Shown here piece after piece: positions 22,979 to 34,034 of a stretch of 64,000 bases of DNA (position 1 is the first letter of the stretch; each line of letters starts with the position of its first letter). Position numbers and translations under genes: made by a program. The notes beneath the pieces were generated by a model. That model saw only the letters and a list, made by a program, of their open reading frames with translations. It was not told the origin of the DNA and did not search any database. The DNA lies in assembly GCA_030295235.1 (NCBI GenBank), contig AP026147.1, positions 1 through 64,000 on the forward strand. Reading direction: 5' to 3'. The DNA is from Fistulifera solaris. Lineage: Eukaryota > Bacillariophyta > Bacillariophyceae > Naviculales > Stauroneidaceae.

Positions 22979-23227
22979 TCACAGCCACTTTCCGTTTGTC
23001 GAGACAAAAAAGGACTTCTTGCATGATCTGCCTTTCAAGAAACGACATGATAAAAGGACTGCAAGTATTGAGCTTTTTTCAACACATGCCGTTCTTGATG
23101 ACACGCTTGACGTCTGGATGGTACTCCAACGCGGCATGAAGGTGAAGCTGTAGCACGAAGGTTCTTTCCACTTGGGGTGGGCCTTCTTGCATTGCTTGGC
23201 GGTTTCCTGCCAGTCGAGGCACTTCAC
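22979..23227 (-). pseudogene. Fragment of a single-module family member
   Basis: On the minus strand KCLDWQETAKQCKKA and KWKEPSCYSFTF match the start of the gene at 23528-23998, and the DNA match goes on through the region encoding its DIKRVIKNG part after a frame break. The signal peptide and the second half of the module are missing. It is a decayed tandem copy of the adjacent gene. Confidence 0.7.
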
Positions 23228-23527
23228 ATTCTAAATCCAACGACAACAATAATAACAGCAGCGTGATGGTGATTGATGAAACAAGAAAAATAATCTCGCT
23301 TTTGCCATGGCTATGCTACTCGTATAGTAGGTGTTTTTTGCATAGACAGACACTCTGGATCATATGATTTTCAGTAACACAGAAACTCTGTAAGTAATGT
23401 GTCTTCGCGCGATGATTGCGACTTGCACCGCACTTGAATTAGAAGATGTCAAGCATTTTGCAACTGGATTAGATTATATACTTTGTTACCCTATTTTTAC
23501 GGTGTCTTTCCGATATGGCCGTCTTCC

Positions 23528-23998
23528 TTATCCGCATTTGCCAAAGCGAACATTTTCAATAATGTAGTTGGTATGATCATAGCCGTCTTCCCCATCGTAA
23601 GTGATCGACAAGAACCAGGGATACACCAACCCCGTCTTCTTATCCGTCTTGTATTCAATGTGGCAACTGTAAGACACACCATTGTCGGGGCACCCTTGAA
23701 GGCACTCCTTCTTGATCAACTTATAAAAGTCGTTAATGGTCAGCAATGAGCGGTAAGGCTTCTTGTACAAAGACACACCGTTCTTGATGACACGCTTGAT
23801 GTCTGGATGGTAGTCCAACGCAGCATCATGGAAGGTGAAGCTGTAGCACGAAGGTTCTTTCCACTTGGCGTAGGCCTTCTTGTATTTCTTGGCGTTCAAC
23901 TCCCAGTCGAGGCACTTCGTCTCCTCGTATTGGGTATAGGCGGTTGCGGCAACGGCAATGAGAAGGAAGACAAAAAGTGAGATCAAGTTGCGGAACAT
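23528..23998 (-). CDS. Secreted single-module DUF6174-like protein
   Basis: About 156 residues from ATG 23998. An upstream in-frame ATG at 24016 would put six residues before the signal peptide and is less likely. After the signal peptide (MFRNLISLFVFLLIAVAATA) comes one complete module: CLDWELNAKKYKKAYAKW, EPSCYSFTF, RVIKNG, ECLQGCPDNG, SCHIEYKT and GLVYPWFLSITYD...NYIIENVRFGKCG. It is Lys-rich compared with the multi-module genes and has no C-terminal anchor. A close paralogue lies at 32846-33321 in the same orientation, inside a segmental duplication. Function is unknown. Confidence 0.87.
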   Translation of the reverse strand: MFRNLISLFVFLLIAVAATAYTQYEETKCLDWELNAKKYKKAYAKWKEPSCYSFTFHDAALDYHPDIKRVIKNGVSLYKKPYRSLLTINDFYKLIKKECLQGCPDNGVSYSCHIEYKTDKKTGLVYPWFLSITYDGEDGYDHTNYIIENVRFGKCG

Positions 23999-24779
23999 GT
24001 TGGTTGAGATGAGCAAGCGTCGAAAAGTGATAAATGAAGATGAATTATTTTTTTGCGCAGTTCAAAAAAGTGAGCATTAGAAAAGTTTCTGTTTCGGCAA
24101 GCAATCAAGTACGGTATCAAGTTTACTCGAGTATCTGCGAAAGGGACAAAGAAAACTGCTGAGCAGAGAGGAGTCATTTTTCTTTGCGGTGCGGATGATA
24201 ATCGGAAATCGCGTAAGTAATTCGGATTCGGAAGCAAGGCACAGTATCGTGAACAGTACTATTTGTAGCGAGCCACAACTCTCATAGCTCATAGCTCATG
24301 CTCTTAGCGGTTAGCGGTTAGCGGCCTATCTACATGGTTACGGGGCGAGTTGTGAGTCGTGATTCGTCTTCAATCCTAAAACGTTATTCATTCGTGATTA
24401 TTATTTAAACTACTAGACCTGCTCCGTTCCTCTTTCTTGTTCTTGTTCAATAATTGTTCAATTGCTTCTTGAACACGAATCATGCTTACCAACATTCTTT
24501 GGGTCGTGAGTGAGTCGTCGTCTAGACAGCTACGATCCGTGATTTCAAGGGATCGGTGCTAAGTAACGTCTCGAGAGAGCTAGCGAGAAACAACTCAGAC
24601 ACTCAGACGACTATGGTCAATGATGATGCTAATCGGACTCATTACTATTTGCATCTCGAACGTCGGCACTCGGAACTTAACATCATTGCAAAGAGTTCAT
24701 CAGATGCTCAAGCAATTTTGCTAGTAGCATTGTACAGTCTAATTGACTTGAATTAAGAAAACATTTTTCATGTGCGTTC
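23999..24779. other. Duplicated intergenic region
   Basis: This part of the segmental duplication corresponds to 33322-34130. No gene is recognised. It holds several GTGAGTCGTGA-like words. Confidence 0.55.
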
Positions 24780-25366
24780 GACTGAGCCAGTCATGGCATT
24801 CTCTCCATTTGTGAATGCCCTCTTGGCTCGACCTACATCACCTATGCCCCCGCCAGAATCTTCCACTGCTACCTCGATGTGGGCGCCATCTCGCTTTCGT
24901 GTGATCCGAATGGAGCTCACTACCGACATCAAGCACGGCGCTATCTCCCTTTTTCAAAAACCTTTGTAAAATAACATCACTGAGCGGATCCTCTACATAG
25001 CGCTGTGCGGCTCTCCGCATGGGACGGGCTCCAAACTCATCCGCATGGGCACTACCTTCGCGCAAGACTTGCGATAACAATGGCGGATTGACTATGATTT
25101 CCATTTCAGCGTGTTACAATGCTTGTTGAATAGTCAGCTCCGCCAGCATAGCTAGTTGTGCTGAATCCAGAGGAGCAAATACAACAATTTCGTCAATACG
25201 GATCAGAAATTCAGCGCGCATCGTGGATTCCCTTTCATCTTTGACGACTCTTGAATGTATCAAAAATCATATAGCATATCGGGTGAGTCCATTGACTGTA
25301 TAATTCCTTCAGCAAAAATGCTAGCGTCCTCTTCACTTCATTGTTCGATAGTTTCTTTGAAACAGG
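24780..25366 (-). pseudogene. Truncated copy of the Clp/Hsp100 ATPase 3' end
   Basis: Matches the C-terminal coding part of the gene at 34035-37320 over about 590 bp, including the regions encoding [32 protein letters not shown] and the Ser/Glu stretch before them, with scattered substitutions and small indels. It lacks both ATPase cores. It usefully preserves GGG (minus strand, near 24950), where the full gene has only GG, and so supports the frame assignment at the end of the real gene. Its broken end joins a DUF6174-like fragment of opposite orientation at 25366/25367. Confidence 0.85.
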
Positions 25367-26002
25367 AAGGCGGCTTCGTGTATCCTGTGGACTTGTACAT
25401 CGACAAAGATGGTAGAATCGTCGGCGAATGACACGTACAGGATATATGATCTTCGCATTGTCAAATGTCCCGATGTCGAAGAAGAAGAAATCGCCAATGA
25501 GGAGCTCAACGAACCGTGTGTGGATTGGGAGACGACTGCCGCGGCGTATGAAAATGCTTGGACGCAATGAAAAGCTCCTTCTTACGACACTTTTGGCTTC
25601 TCGTTTGACGAAATCACGCCTTCCGTGACGAGCACTGTCTTCCATGGCGAATCGTTGGTCGAAGACGAATCATTACCGTTTTCGAAATTGCGGACCCCCG
25701 AAGACTTTTGGAGCTTGATTCAAACAGAATGCATTCAAGACTGTCCTGTTAGTGGAGCTCATTCATGTAAAATCAAGTACGCAATGCATGAAGAAGATGG
25801 CTTTATGTTCCCCGAGGTAATGGACGTTGTTCGAAATTCCTTTGATGGATTCCTTGCTCGAATTGAAGATGTCCAGGTTATTCCTTGCCCAGAAGAAAGA
25901 GAAGAAAGCGAAGAGAACAGCAGCATAAAGAAGGAAAAACCGAAGAATAAGGAAAAGAAAAGCAAATCGCTCCGAAAGAATAAAAAAGCCCATCAGAAAT
26001 AA
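25367..26002 (+). pseudogene. Decayed partial copy of the 20327 gene 3' end
   Basis: Begins abruptly within a module (matching 21536 onward: GGAAGGCGG, YP.DLYID) and runs to the basic tail and stop near 26002. Lesions include a frame break near 25425 and an in-frame TGA at about 25570 replacing the conserved Trp of A-W-x-Q-W-K. The CYTF motif is also changed, to SYDTF. The last 125 residues remain open (25625-26002) and end in a Lys-rich tail like the parent gene. There is no signal peptide, so it is probably not expressed as a secreted protein. Confidence 0.8.
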
Positions 26003-27025
26003 ATAATACTCCGTATAATGTCGATTGCTGTGTTTCCAACAGTTTTTCAGTAGTCTAGCACCCTGGCGAATGCCGCGGTCAAATGTGATCCGAGTCGTCC
26101 GCTCATCGCCGACATTTGCCTTTGGTGAAACGTCTTAGGAAGATTGTCATCGATGGGGGAAACAGGGCTATTCTTCCTAGCTGTCTCAATTGAAGTGCAG
26201 CCAATAATTGTCGTATTTGATTGCAAAAGTCGAAGCGGCGTAACATTCCCTATTGATGCTGGACCTGACACGTACGGTTGACGCTGACGAATAAACGGCA
26301 TTATTCCTTGGTGAGCTTTTTCCTTGTTGAGCTTTTCATCATTATAACTTTTTTCTTTCAAGGAACTGTAGCTGATTGCCGTGCGTAAAAATTGATTAAA
26401 AGAATGGCTGGTTGAACCAACACGAGAAAGTCAAATTAAATAACGGTCGCCTTCTGTTTTGCTGAGCGGGCGGGCTATGAAAAGCATACGCGAAACACCG
26501 GATACATGTTACTCCTTTCAAAATAGACTAAGGGATTCAAACGAGTGACAAAGGGGGCGTTTGATGGAGTTCAATCAACGAAAAGAGTAATGACTCGCTT
26601 CGATCAAACACAAAAAATACTCCGCCTTAGACTATACTGTACTTCGGATCGCTCTTAACAATAGGCGAGTCGTGAGTGAGTCGTGATACGTGATTTTATT
26701 GTGCCAGAATAGAAAAGTCCGAAAAGTTTTACTTTCGCTGTGACAAGGGGGTGTGGGGGTGGAATTTTTGAGAATCCATGGACTTATTTTGGACTTTACT
26801 TTGGTCGAATGTATGTTAAATGACTCGCCACAGGTCATTGATACTACTACTATAGGTTATTGTTGCAAAATTTTCAAAATATCAATGAAGTACTAAGATG
26901 TACGAAAAATCATTTGTTTTTGTCGAAAGAAAGCATGCAGTATCACTTATAAAGTGGGCTTATTTATTCCGTTGGAGTCAAATGGACGGCCGGCTTCTTG
27001 ACCGTTTGTTCCTACAAAAAAAGCC
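26003..27025. other. Intergenic; first part is a duplicated 3' flank
   Basis: 26003-26330 is related to 22161-22500. The rest shows no recognisable gene. It contains TACTCCGTA-type and GTGAGTCGTGA-type words. Confidence 0.5.
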
Positions 27026-27433
27026 TTATTCCATAAAAGCATTCTTTATGTTGTTGATGTTTGCTAGTATCTCGGCAGGCGACTCAGAAGGGAATAGGAC
27101 TAGGCCCGTGCTAGCATTCAACATTGGCAGTTCCTCTTCTTCCATTTCAGAATCATTGTTATCACCACTGCATTGCAGCTTGTCATTGTGCGGAGACTCA
27201 TCTTCAAATGTTGACAACTCGTCGTCACTTTCAGATTTGTCACCTTCCTTGGGCTGCTGTGTTGCTTCGTCAACGGAGACATCAACATCCATTGACTGAT
27301 TTGTGTAATTGCCCTGATCTTCTTGTCGGTCCATGATATCCAAATCCATGCCAACAACATGGGATGAACTATGCATTGCTTGAAGTAAGATGACGAGCAA
27401 GACGATGTGGTGGCAGTTTATATCCATATTCAT
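27026..27433 (-). CDS. Small secreted acidic protein, hypothetical
   Basis: 135 residues. After MNMDINCHHI a hydrophobic stretch VVLLVILLQAM-like (residues about 9-20) could be a signal peptide. The rest is polar and strongly acidic (repeated DE, SESDDE, MEEEE) with several N-x-S/T sites and a helical end. No family is recognised. The frame is clean and flanked by non-coding sequence, which supports a real gene, but there is no second copy or motif to prove it. Confidence 0.4.
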   Translation of the reverse strand: MNMDINCHHIVLLVILLQAMHSSSHVVGMDLDIMDRQEDQGNYTNQSMDVDVSVDEATQQPKEGDKSESDDELSTFEDESPHNDKLQCSGDNNDSEMEEEELPMLNASTGLVLFPSESPAEILANINNIKNAFME

Positions 27434-27622
27434 GCTGAAGGTAAATATAAAAGTGGGGCACGCTCGGTCGAATTCTGACGTAGGCGCGCGAAAACGCGCA
27501 TGGGGTCGAGTTTCCCAAAAGTTTCCCAGTTAGTGTTTTCCATTTAGGCGTTCTCCCAATTTTGGCGAATAAATATCCGTTGTTAAAGCGTGACTTGACC
27601 CACCAAGATTGTGACCCGTGGG

Positions 27623-28603
27623 CAGGCCTCTTTAATCCAGTATCCGCACTGATTTACTGGATTTACCTTATTTCAGTGGGTTTTAGAAGGTCGAAACAGT
27701 AAAAATGCGTTAAAATCGGTAAATTACGTAGACCTACGTAGAAAGCCTACCATACCGTAAGCCTTACCTTTTCCTAAGGCTGTTTAGCGACAATTGCACA
27801 AAAAAGTGCTTAATAAACCGCTTATTTGAGGCATATAACAAAACCATATTCGTTATTTTGCCTAGAGGATTCAAGGAATCAATAAGTTCAGAAAACGAGT
27901 ACCAAATGGTACCTCTTTGGAATTTATGTCACGGAAAATAGATGTGATTTAGATGGGATTTAGTTGCATATTCGTTTCCTTTTCGAGCCCAATTCCATCA
28001 AATCAGCGTTTGACTTCTTTCTATGGTAATGTCACTCATCTTAAAAGCACTAGGAACTTATCCGTCTCTCTGGAACTAGATGACTAGATCATTGAGTTTC
28101 GACGAACACTTAACAGCATCTCTACATCACTAAGTGGGTGACTGATTTCCGTAATCATAACATTCAAATTGAAAGATACCCATTTTTCGCCTTAATCATT
28201 ATGACTGAGGTCTTTTGATTGCTGAAGGCGATTGCCGCGATTGGAGCACCTAGCACTGATATCGTCCTTTACCTCGTATAACGACATAAAGATAGGTAGC
28301 AAGTTTTTTATTAAAACTGCAATAGTTAAATGTTAGAGATAGTAACGTTTTTAAACGTGAAGAAAGTGCTGAGCACGTTTATTAAGTTGGCTTTGTATCA
28401 TTAATTTCGATTCCATCTACGTAGCAAGCCTTACGTAGCCAATCAGATTGTTCTACAGTCCCGGTTGAGACCCTCTCAGCCAATCAGAAAACGATACTTG
28501 GTCCACCCTGACTTACTGAAATATCTTATTTCAGTGTGTTTTGGAACCTTCCACAAGGATAAAACGTACTGTTTTCCCAAAATCACTGATTTATAGAGGC
28601 CTG
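27623..28603. mobile_element. hAT-like non-autonomous DNA transposon with 8-bp target duplication
   Basis: A 981-bp element starts CAGGCCTCTTTAATCCAGT and ends ACTGATTTATAGAGGCCTG, which are imperfect inverted repeats of about 19 bp. It is flanked on both sides by the direct repeat CCCGTGGG (27615-27622 and 28604-28611). An 8-bp duplication and termini beginning CAGG are typical of the hAT superfamily. Internally, subterminal inverted words such as TTATTTCAGTG and CTACGTAG occur near both ends. There is no transposase frame, so movement would need a transposase in trans. The intact duplication suggests a fairly recent insertion. Confidence 0.88.
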
Positions 28604-28889
28604 CCCGTGGGCTAATATATTTGTTGCTGGTAACACCTGTCTATGAACAAGTGGTGTTCATTGTTCAAGAATCAAGTCTTTCAGAACAAGCTTGTAGATA
28701 AATCTTGGAAATTCAATTAATGCTAGACTGTAGACTGTCTGAGAACAAGTGGTCTTTTATGACAAGCTTGAATGTTCACTGTTCACTACGCACGGAGAAT
28801 TTATTGGCTGTTAGTAGAGACTGTCTATGAACAAAAAATGGTGTTCATTACTTCAGAATAAATTCTTAGCGTCTGTTCTGCGAACAATG

Positions 28890-31800
28890 AATGTTCACTA
28901 CAAACAATACAACCATTCCAGAATTTCTGGAACGGGCACAGAATTTATGTATGATCCAAACAACTGATTCCAGATATCTGGAACGACTACAGAATCTCTG
29001 TTTGACCCAAAACACCCATTTCAGAATTTCGGAACAACCGCAGAGTCTCTATTTGACCCAAATAACCATTTCCAGAATTTCTGGAACGACCACCGAATCT
29101 CTGTTTGTGCCAAAATATAGATTCCAGAATTTCTGGAACGTGCACAGAATCTAGTCAATGTTTGATACAAATCAGCGATTCCAGAATATCTGGAACGACC
29201 AAAGAATCTCTGTATGTCGCAAAACAACGATTCCACAATATCTGGAACCCAATACAACCATTCCAGAATTTCTGGAACGAGCACAGAATCTATATACAAT
29301 CCAAAAAAGTGATTCCAGATATTTGGAACGACTACAGAATCTCTGTTTGACCCAAATTACCGATTCCAGAATTTCTGGGACGACCACAAAACCTCTGTTT
29401 GTCCCAAAATACAGATTCCAGAAATTCTAGAACGATAACAGAATCTCTGTTTGACCCAATACAACAGTTCCCGAATATCTGGAACGGGCACAGAATCTCT
29501 GTTTGACCCAAAACAATTATTCCTGAATTTCTGGAACGACCACAGAATCGCTGTTCGACTCAAGCTTCAATCCCAGAATTTCTTGAACGACCACTGAATC
29601 TCTGTTTGTTCCAAAAACTTTCCGGAATTTCTGGAACGGGCATAGAATCTCTGCTCGACCCAAAAACACCCATTCCAGAACTTCTGGAACAACCACCGCA
29701 TCTCTGTTTGGTCAAAAATATATCTCTGTTCGGGAAAAAAAGAGGTAGGACATTTTTGGGTACTGATTTATTTTTATCAAAATTCAATGCAATGCTAACA
29801 AATTTAGGCTTGTTAAAAAGCTTAAAATGAGTAGCTTCTATCTATATACTTATATTATTTTGAAATTGATTTTAAAAAGGCGAAAATCGAGTACCAAAAA
29901 TGTCCTACCTCTTTTTTTTCTGAGTAGATTCTATTATTTCTGAAACGACCACAGAATCTCTGTTTCACTCAAATTACCAATTCCAGAACTTCTGGAACGA
30001 CTACAGAATTTCTTTTGGACCCAATACAACATTTCCCGAATTTCTGGAACGAGAGAATTGTCTGTTTGATCCAAAACACACTTTCCAGAATTTCTGGAAT
30101 GACAAAAGAATTTCTGTTTGTTCCAAATCACCGATCCCAGAATTTCTGGAACGACCACTGAACCTCTGTTTGTTCCAAAAGACACTTTCCAGAATTTCTG
30201 GGACGACCAAAAAAATTCTGTTTAATCCAAGTTACCGATTCCAGAATCCCGGAACAACCACAAACTTTTGTACGACGGAAGACAACAATTCCTGATTTCT
30301 GGAACAGTCACAGAATCTCTGTTTGCCCCCAAAACAACATTCCTGAAATTCTGGAACGACCAATGAATCTCTGTTTGTTCCAAAACACACTTACCAGAAT
30401 TTCTGGGACGACCAAACAAATTATGTTTGATACAAGTTACCAATTCCAGAATTTCTGGAACGACCACAGAATCAATGTTTAACCCATTTACCGATTCCAC
30501 AATTTCTGGAACGACCACAAACTTTCGTATGATCCAAATTACCTATTCTAGAATTTCTGGAACGACCACCGAATCTCTGATCGTCCCAAAACACAATTTC
30601 CAGACTGTCTGGAACGACCAAAGAAATTCTGTTTGATCCAAATCACCGATTCCTGAACTTCCGGAACGGGCACAGAATCTATATTTGACCCAAAACAGCG
30701 ATTCCTGAATTTCTGGAACCTCCACAGACTTTCGTATGACCCAAATTACCGATTCCAGAATTTCTGGAATGCCCACAGAATCTCTGTATTACTCAAAACA
30801 ACTAGTCCAGAATTTCTGGAACGACCACAGCTTTGTTTGATCCAAATTAATTACCGATTCTAGAATTTCTGGAACGACCACCGAATCTCTGATCGTTACA
30901 AAACACAATTTCCAGACTGTCTGGAACGACCAAAGAAACTGTTTGAGCCAAATCACCGATTCCCGAACTTCCGGAACGGGCACAGAATCTATGTTTGACC
31001 AAAAACAACGATCCTGAATTTCTGGAACCTCCAAGGACTTTCGTATGACCCAAATTACTGATTCCAGAATTTCTGGAATGACCACAGAATCTCTGTATTA
31101 CTCAAAACAACTAGTCCAGAATTTCTGGAATGATTCAAGAATTTCTGGAACGACTACAGAATCTCTGTTTGACCCAAAGCACCGATTCCAGAATTTCTGG
31201 AACGACCACAGAATCTCTGTATTACTCAAAACAACTAGTCCAGAATTTCTGGAATGACCACAGAATCTCTGTTTGATCCAAATTACCGATTATTCCAAAA
31301 TTTCTGGAACAACTACAGAATCTCTGTTTGACCCAAAGCACCGATTCCAGAATTTCTGGAACGACCACAGAATCTCTGTATTACTCAAAACAACTAGTCC
31401 AGAATTTCTGGAATGACCACAGAATCTCTGTTTGATCCAAATTACCGATTATTCCAAAATTTCTGGAACAACTACAGAATCTCTGTTTGACCCAAAGCAC
31501 CGATTCCAGAAATTCTGGAACGACCACAGAATCTCTTTTGACCAAAACAACTAGTCAAGAATTTCTGGAACGGCCACAGAATCTCTGTTTTATGCAAATT
31601 ACCTATTCCAGAATTTCTGGAACGACCACAGACTTTCGTATGACTCAATTACCGATTCCAGAATTTCTGGAACGACCACAGAGTTTCTGTACTACTCAAA
31701 ACAACTAGTCCAGAATTTCTGAAACGACCACAGAATGTCTGTTTGATCCAAATTACCGATTATTCCAGAATTTCTGGAACGACTACAGAATCTCTGTTTG

Positions 31801-32190
31801 ACCAAAAACACTGATTCCAGAATTTCTGGAACGACCAAAGAATCTATGTTTGACCCACAACAACTAGTCCAGAATTTCTGGAACGACCACAGAATCTCTG
31901 TTTTATCCAAATTACCGATTTGAGAATTTCTGGAACGACCACATTCTTTCGTATGACCCAAATTGCCGGTTCCAGAATTTCTAGAACTAATACAGAATTT
32001 CTGTATTACTCAAAACAACTAGTCCAGAATTTCTTGATCGAACACAGAATCTCTGTTTGATCCAAATCACCGATTCCAGAATTTCTGGAACGAGAACAGA
32101 GGAGCCTTTGTTTGACCGCAAACAATTTTTAAAATCCATACAGAATCTCTGTTAAGCTTATGTCGTCAGACACTGATTCCATAATTCTTT
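28890..32190. repeat. Minisatellite, unit about 52 bp, roughly 60 copies
   Basis: A degenerate tandem array. The unit consists of the palindrome TTCCAGAATTTCTGGAA, a short link ACGACCA, a second dyad CAGAATCTCTG, then TTTGACCCAAATTACCGA. The palindrome is the best conserved part; the link after the second dyad varies most. Higher-order duplication is visible at about 31170-31500, where blocks of about 160 bp repeat almost exactly. The long open frames in the array on either strand are a by-product of the repeat and are not genes. The array is interrupted by a small inverted-repeat element at 29735-29919. Confidence 0.95.
29735..29919. mobile_element. Small inverted-repeat element (MITE-like) inside the minisatellite
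   Basis: 185 bp with near-perfect terminal inverted repeats of about 29 bp: AAAAAAAGAGGTAGGACATT at the left, and its complement AATGTCCTACCTCTTTTTTT at the right. The interior is AT-rich and non-coding. It splits the tandem array, so it inserted after the array formed. No target duplication is clear, because the flanks are themselves degenerate repeats. Confidence 0.75.
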
Positions 32191-32845
32191 CATTTTTTAG
32201 GGCTACTCCGGAGTCACGTAGTATTCTTTCTCATGTCCTTAACCTTAACTTTTCCGCCTCTCAGGGGCGCCTGCCACAATCCTAAACTACTTTAATTTGC
32301 TATACTTGGGTGATGGTACGACATGATCTGGATGAGTTTTTCTTGTTATGTGGCGGACGAGAGGGCCGAAGACGAAACGGAAGACACGATGGAAATGAAT
32401 GATGATCGGTTCGTTCCGCATAAATCATTTCGATCTTCTGCCAAACTCGCAAAGAAAACGCAAAAGTCAGCGAACGACTTTTATAGACTTCGCTCACCGG
32501 AGCGATCGCCTCTTGTGAACAATCTCCTTCGCTTCACACAAGACGGAGGAAACGTAGGCACACATTCGCCTTTCGGATGGCGACGACACGTTAGTCTGTG
32601 TAAGCATTCAATAGCGATATCCGTCGATAGCAAACGCAGTTTCATTCGATTCTTCAGCAGAAGTTGTATTCTGCTTTCAAATTTTCTCGTCGCTTTCCCA
32701 ATTAGAAATCATATTGTACTGAAAGAGCAAACGAAATGCTCGCGACTTGCAATGCGCTTGAATACGAACAGCTTAACGATATTTTGCAGCTGATTTATAT
32801 ATGTTACCCTAGTTTTACGATGTCTGTCTGATATGGCCTTGTTTC
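32191..32845. other. Intergenic region
   Basis: No gene is recognised. A 156-residue open frame at 32323 lacks motifs and is not called. The last about 110 bp are related to 23420-23527, the 3' flank of the paralogous single-module gene. Confidence 0.5.
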
Positions 32846-33321
32846 TTATCCGCATTTACCAAAGCGAACATTTTCAATGATGTAGTTGGTATGATCATAG
32901 ACGTCGTCTTCGTCATAGCTGATCGAAATGAACCAGGGATACACCAACCCCGTCTTCTTATCCGTCTTGTATTCAATATGGCACCTGTAAGACACACCGT
33001 TTTCCGGGCAACCTTGAATGCACTCTTTTTGATCAACTTATAAAAGTCGTTAATGGTCAGCAAGGCGCGGTAAGGCTTCTTGCGCAAAGACACACCGTTT
33101 TTGATGACGCGTTTGACGTCTGGCGCGTATTCCAATGCCGCATCATGAAAGGTGAAGCTGTAGCAGGATGGTTCTTTCCACTTGGCGTAAGCCTTTTTGA
33201 ACTTCTTGTTGTTCACCTGCCAATCGAGGCATACCACTTCGTCGTACACCTCGTCGTAATCGGCGGTTGCGACAACGGCAATGAGAAAGAGGAGCAAAAG
33301 TGAGATCAATTTGCGGAACAT
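32846..33321 (-). CDS. Secreted single-module DUF6174-like protein, paralogue of 23528-23998
   Basis: A signal peptide (MFRKLISLLLLFLIAVVATA) leads a single module: CLDWQVNNKKFKKAYAKW, EPSCYSFTF, RVIKNG. The frame then breaks at TTTTT 33026-33030, where the paralogue has one more base. Allowing one extra T restores K-K-E-C-I-Q-G-C-P-E-N-G, RCHIEYKT, GLVYPWF and IIENVRFGKCG with a stop at 32846, giving about 158 residues. The conserved second half argues for a sequencing error, or a very recent lesion, rather than an old pseudogene. It lies 0.7 kb downstream of the Clp gene, in the same orientation. Confidence 0.8.
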
Positions 33322-34034
33322 GTTGGTTCAGATGAGCAATCGTTGAAAGTTGATTGGCGTAGATGGGATGCAGTTCAAAAATGTGAGCATTAGAAAAGAT
33401 ATTTTTTGGGCAAGTTCATTCGGATTCGGAAGCAAGTCACTAAGGAGTCACTGTGTCGTGAATCGTGAACAGTTATTATCAATTTCAGCGGAAAGTTGTG
33501 AGTCGTGAGCCTTAAATCATAGTCCATAGTCTACTCATAACTTTATTCGTGATTATTGATTATTCTAAACTTTAAACTACTTTAGGTACCGTACCTTTAG
33601 GTCTACTGTATCTCTGTACTTGTACCTCTCTTTTTTTTTTCGTTCTTTGTTCCTTGTTCAATACTCCGTAGTACGGAGTATTCAATTGCGTCTTGAACAC
33701 GGATCGTGCTTACCAACATTTCGATACTACATAGTGAGGAGAAGTCGTCTTCGCCAAGGTCTTCGCATGAGCCATGAGCCATGAGCCATGAGAGATGAGA
33801 GATGAGAGTTCATTGTTCTTTCAAAGACGAATGAAACTCTTGTTCGTCAATGAAGCAGCTGTGATCGGTGATTACAAGGGCTCAATGCTAGTTAACCTCT
33901 ATCAAGAGCTATAGCGAGAGAAAACTGACACTCACACGACTATGGTCAATAATGAAGCTACCTGGTAAACAAACTCGTTATTTGCATCTTGAACGTCGGC
34001 ACTCGGCACTCGGCACTCGGAACCTAAGATCATC
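33322..34034. other. Duplicated intergenic region with a perfect palindrome
   Basis: Counterpart of 23999-24780. At 33660-33682 it carries the palindrome arms AATACTCCGTA and TACGGAGTATT around one central G, which the other copy lacks. Short direct repeats occur at 33768-33808 (GAGCCAT and GAGATGA words) and 34002-34022 (GGCACTC). Confidence 0.6.

Larger units (their letters stand above)
23380..25366. repeat. Segmental duplication, truncated copy
   Basis: Corresponds to about 32730-34690: 3' flank and gene of a single-module family member, its upstream region (shared words CGTGCTTACCAACATT or close variants, ACGACTATGGTCAAT, GAACGTCGGCACTCGG) and the 3' end of the Clp ATPase gene. It breaks off inside the Clp homology at about 25366. 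The many small differences indicate that it is older than the 728-bp repeat. Confidence 0.8.

Noticed and set aside
29021-31961. Many overlapping open frames with repeating V-P-E-I-L-E-S words
   Set aside because: They are translations of the minisatellite unit in several frames on both strands, without starts, signals or constant frame.
28890-32190. CRISPR-like array of palindromic repeats
   Set aside because: The segments between palindromes are versions of the same sequence rather than unique spacers, unit lengths drift, there are no cas genes, and the genome is eukaryotic.
32323-32793. 156-residue plus-strand frame between minisatellite and single-module gene
   Set aside because: Its last part overlaps the duplicated 3' flank of the family gene, and composition and ends give no sign of a protein.
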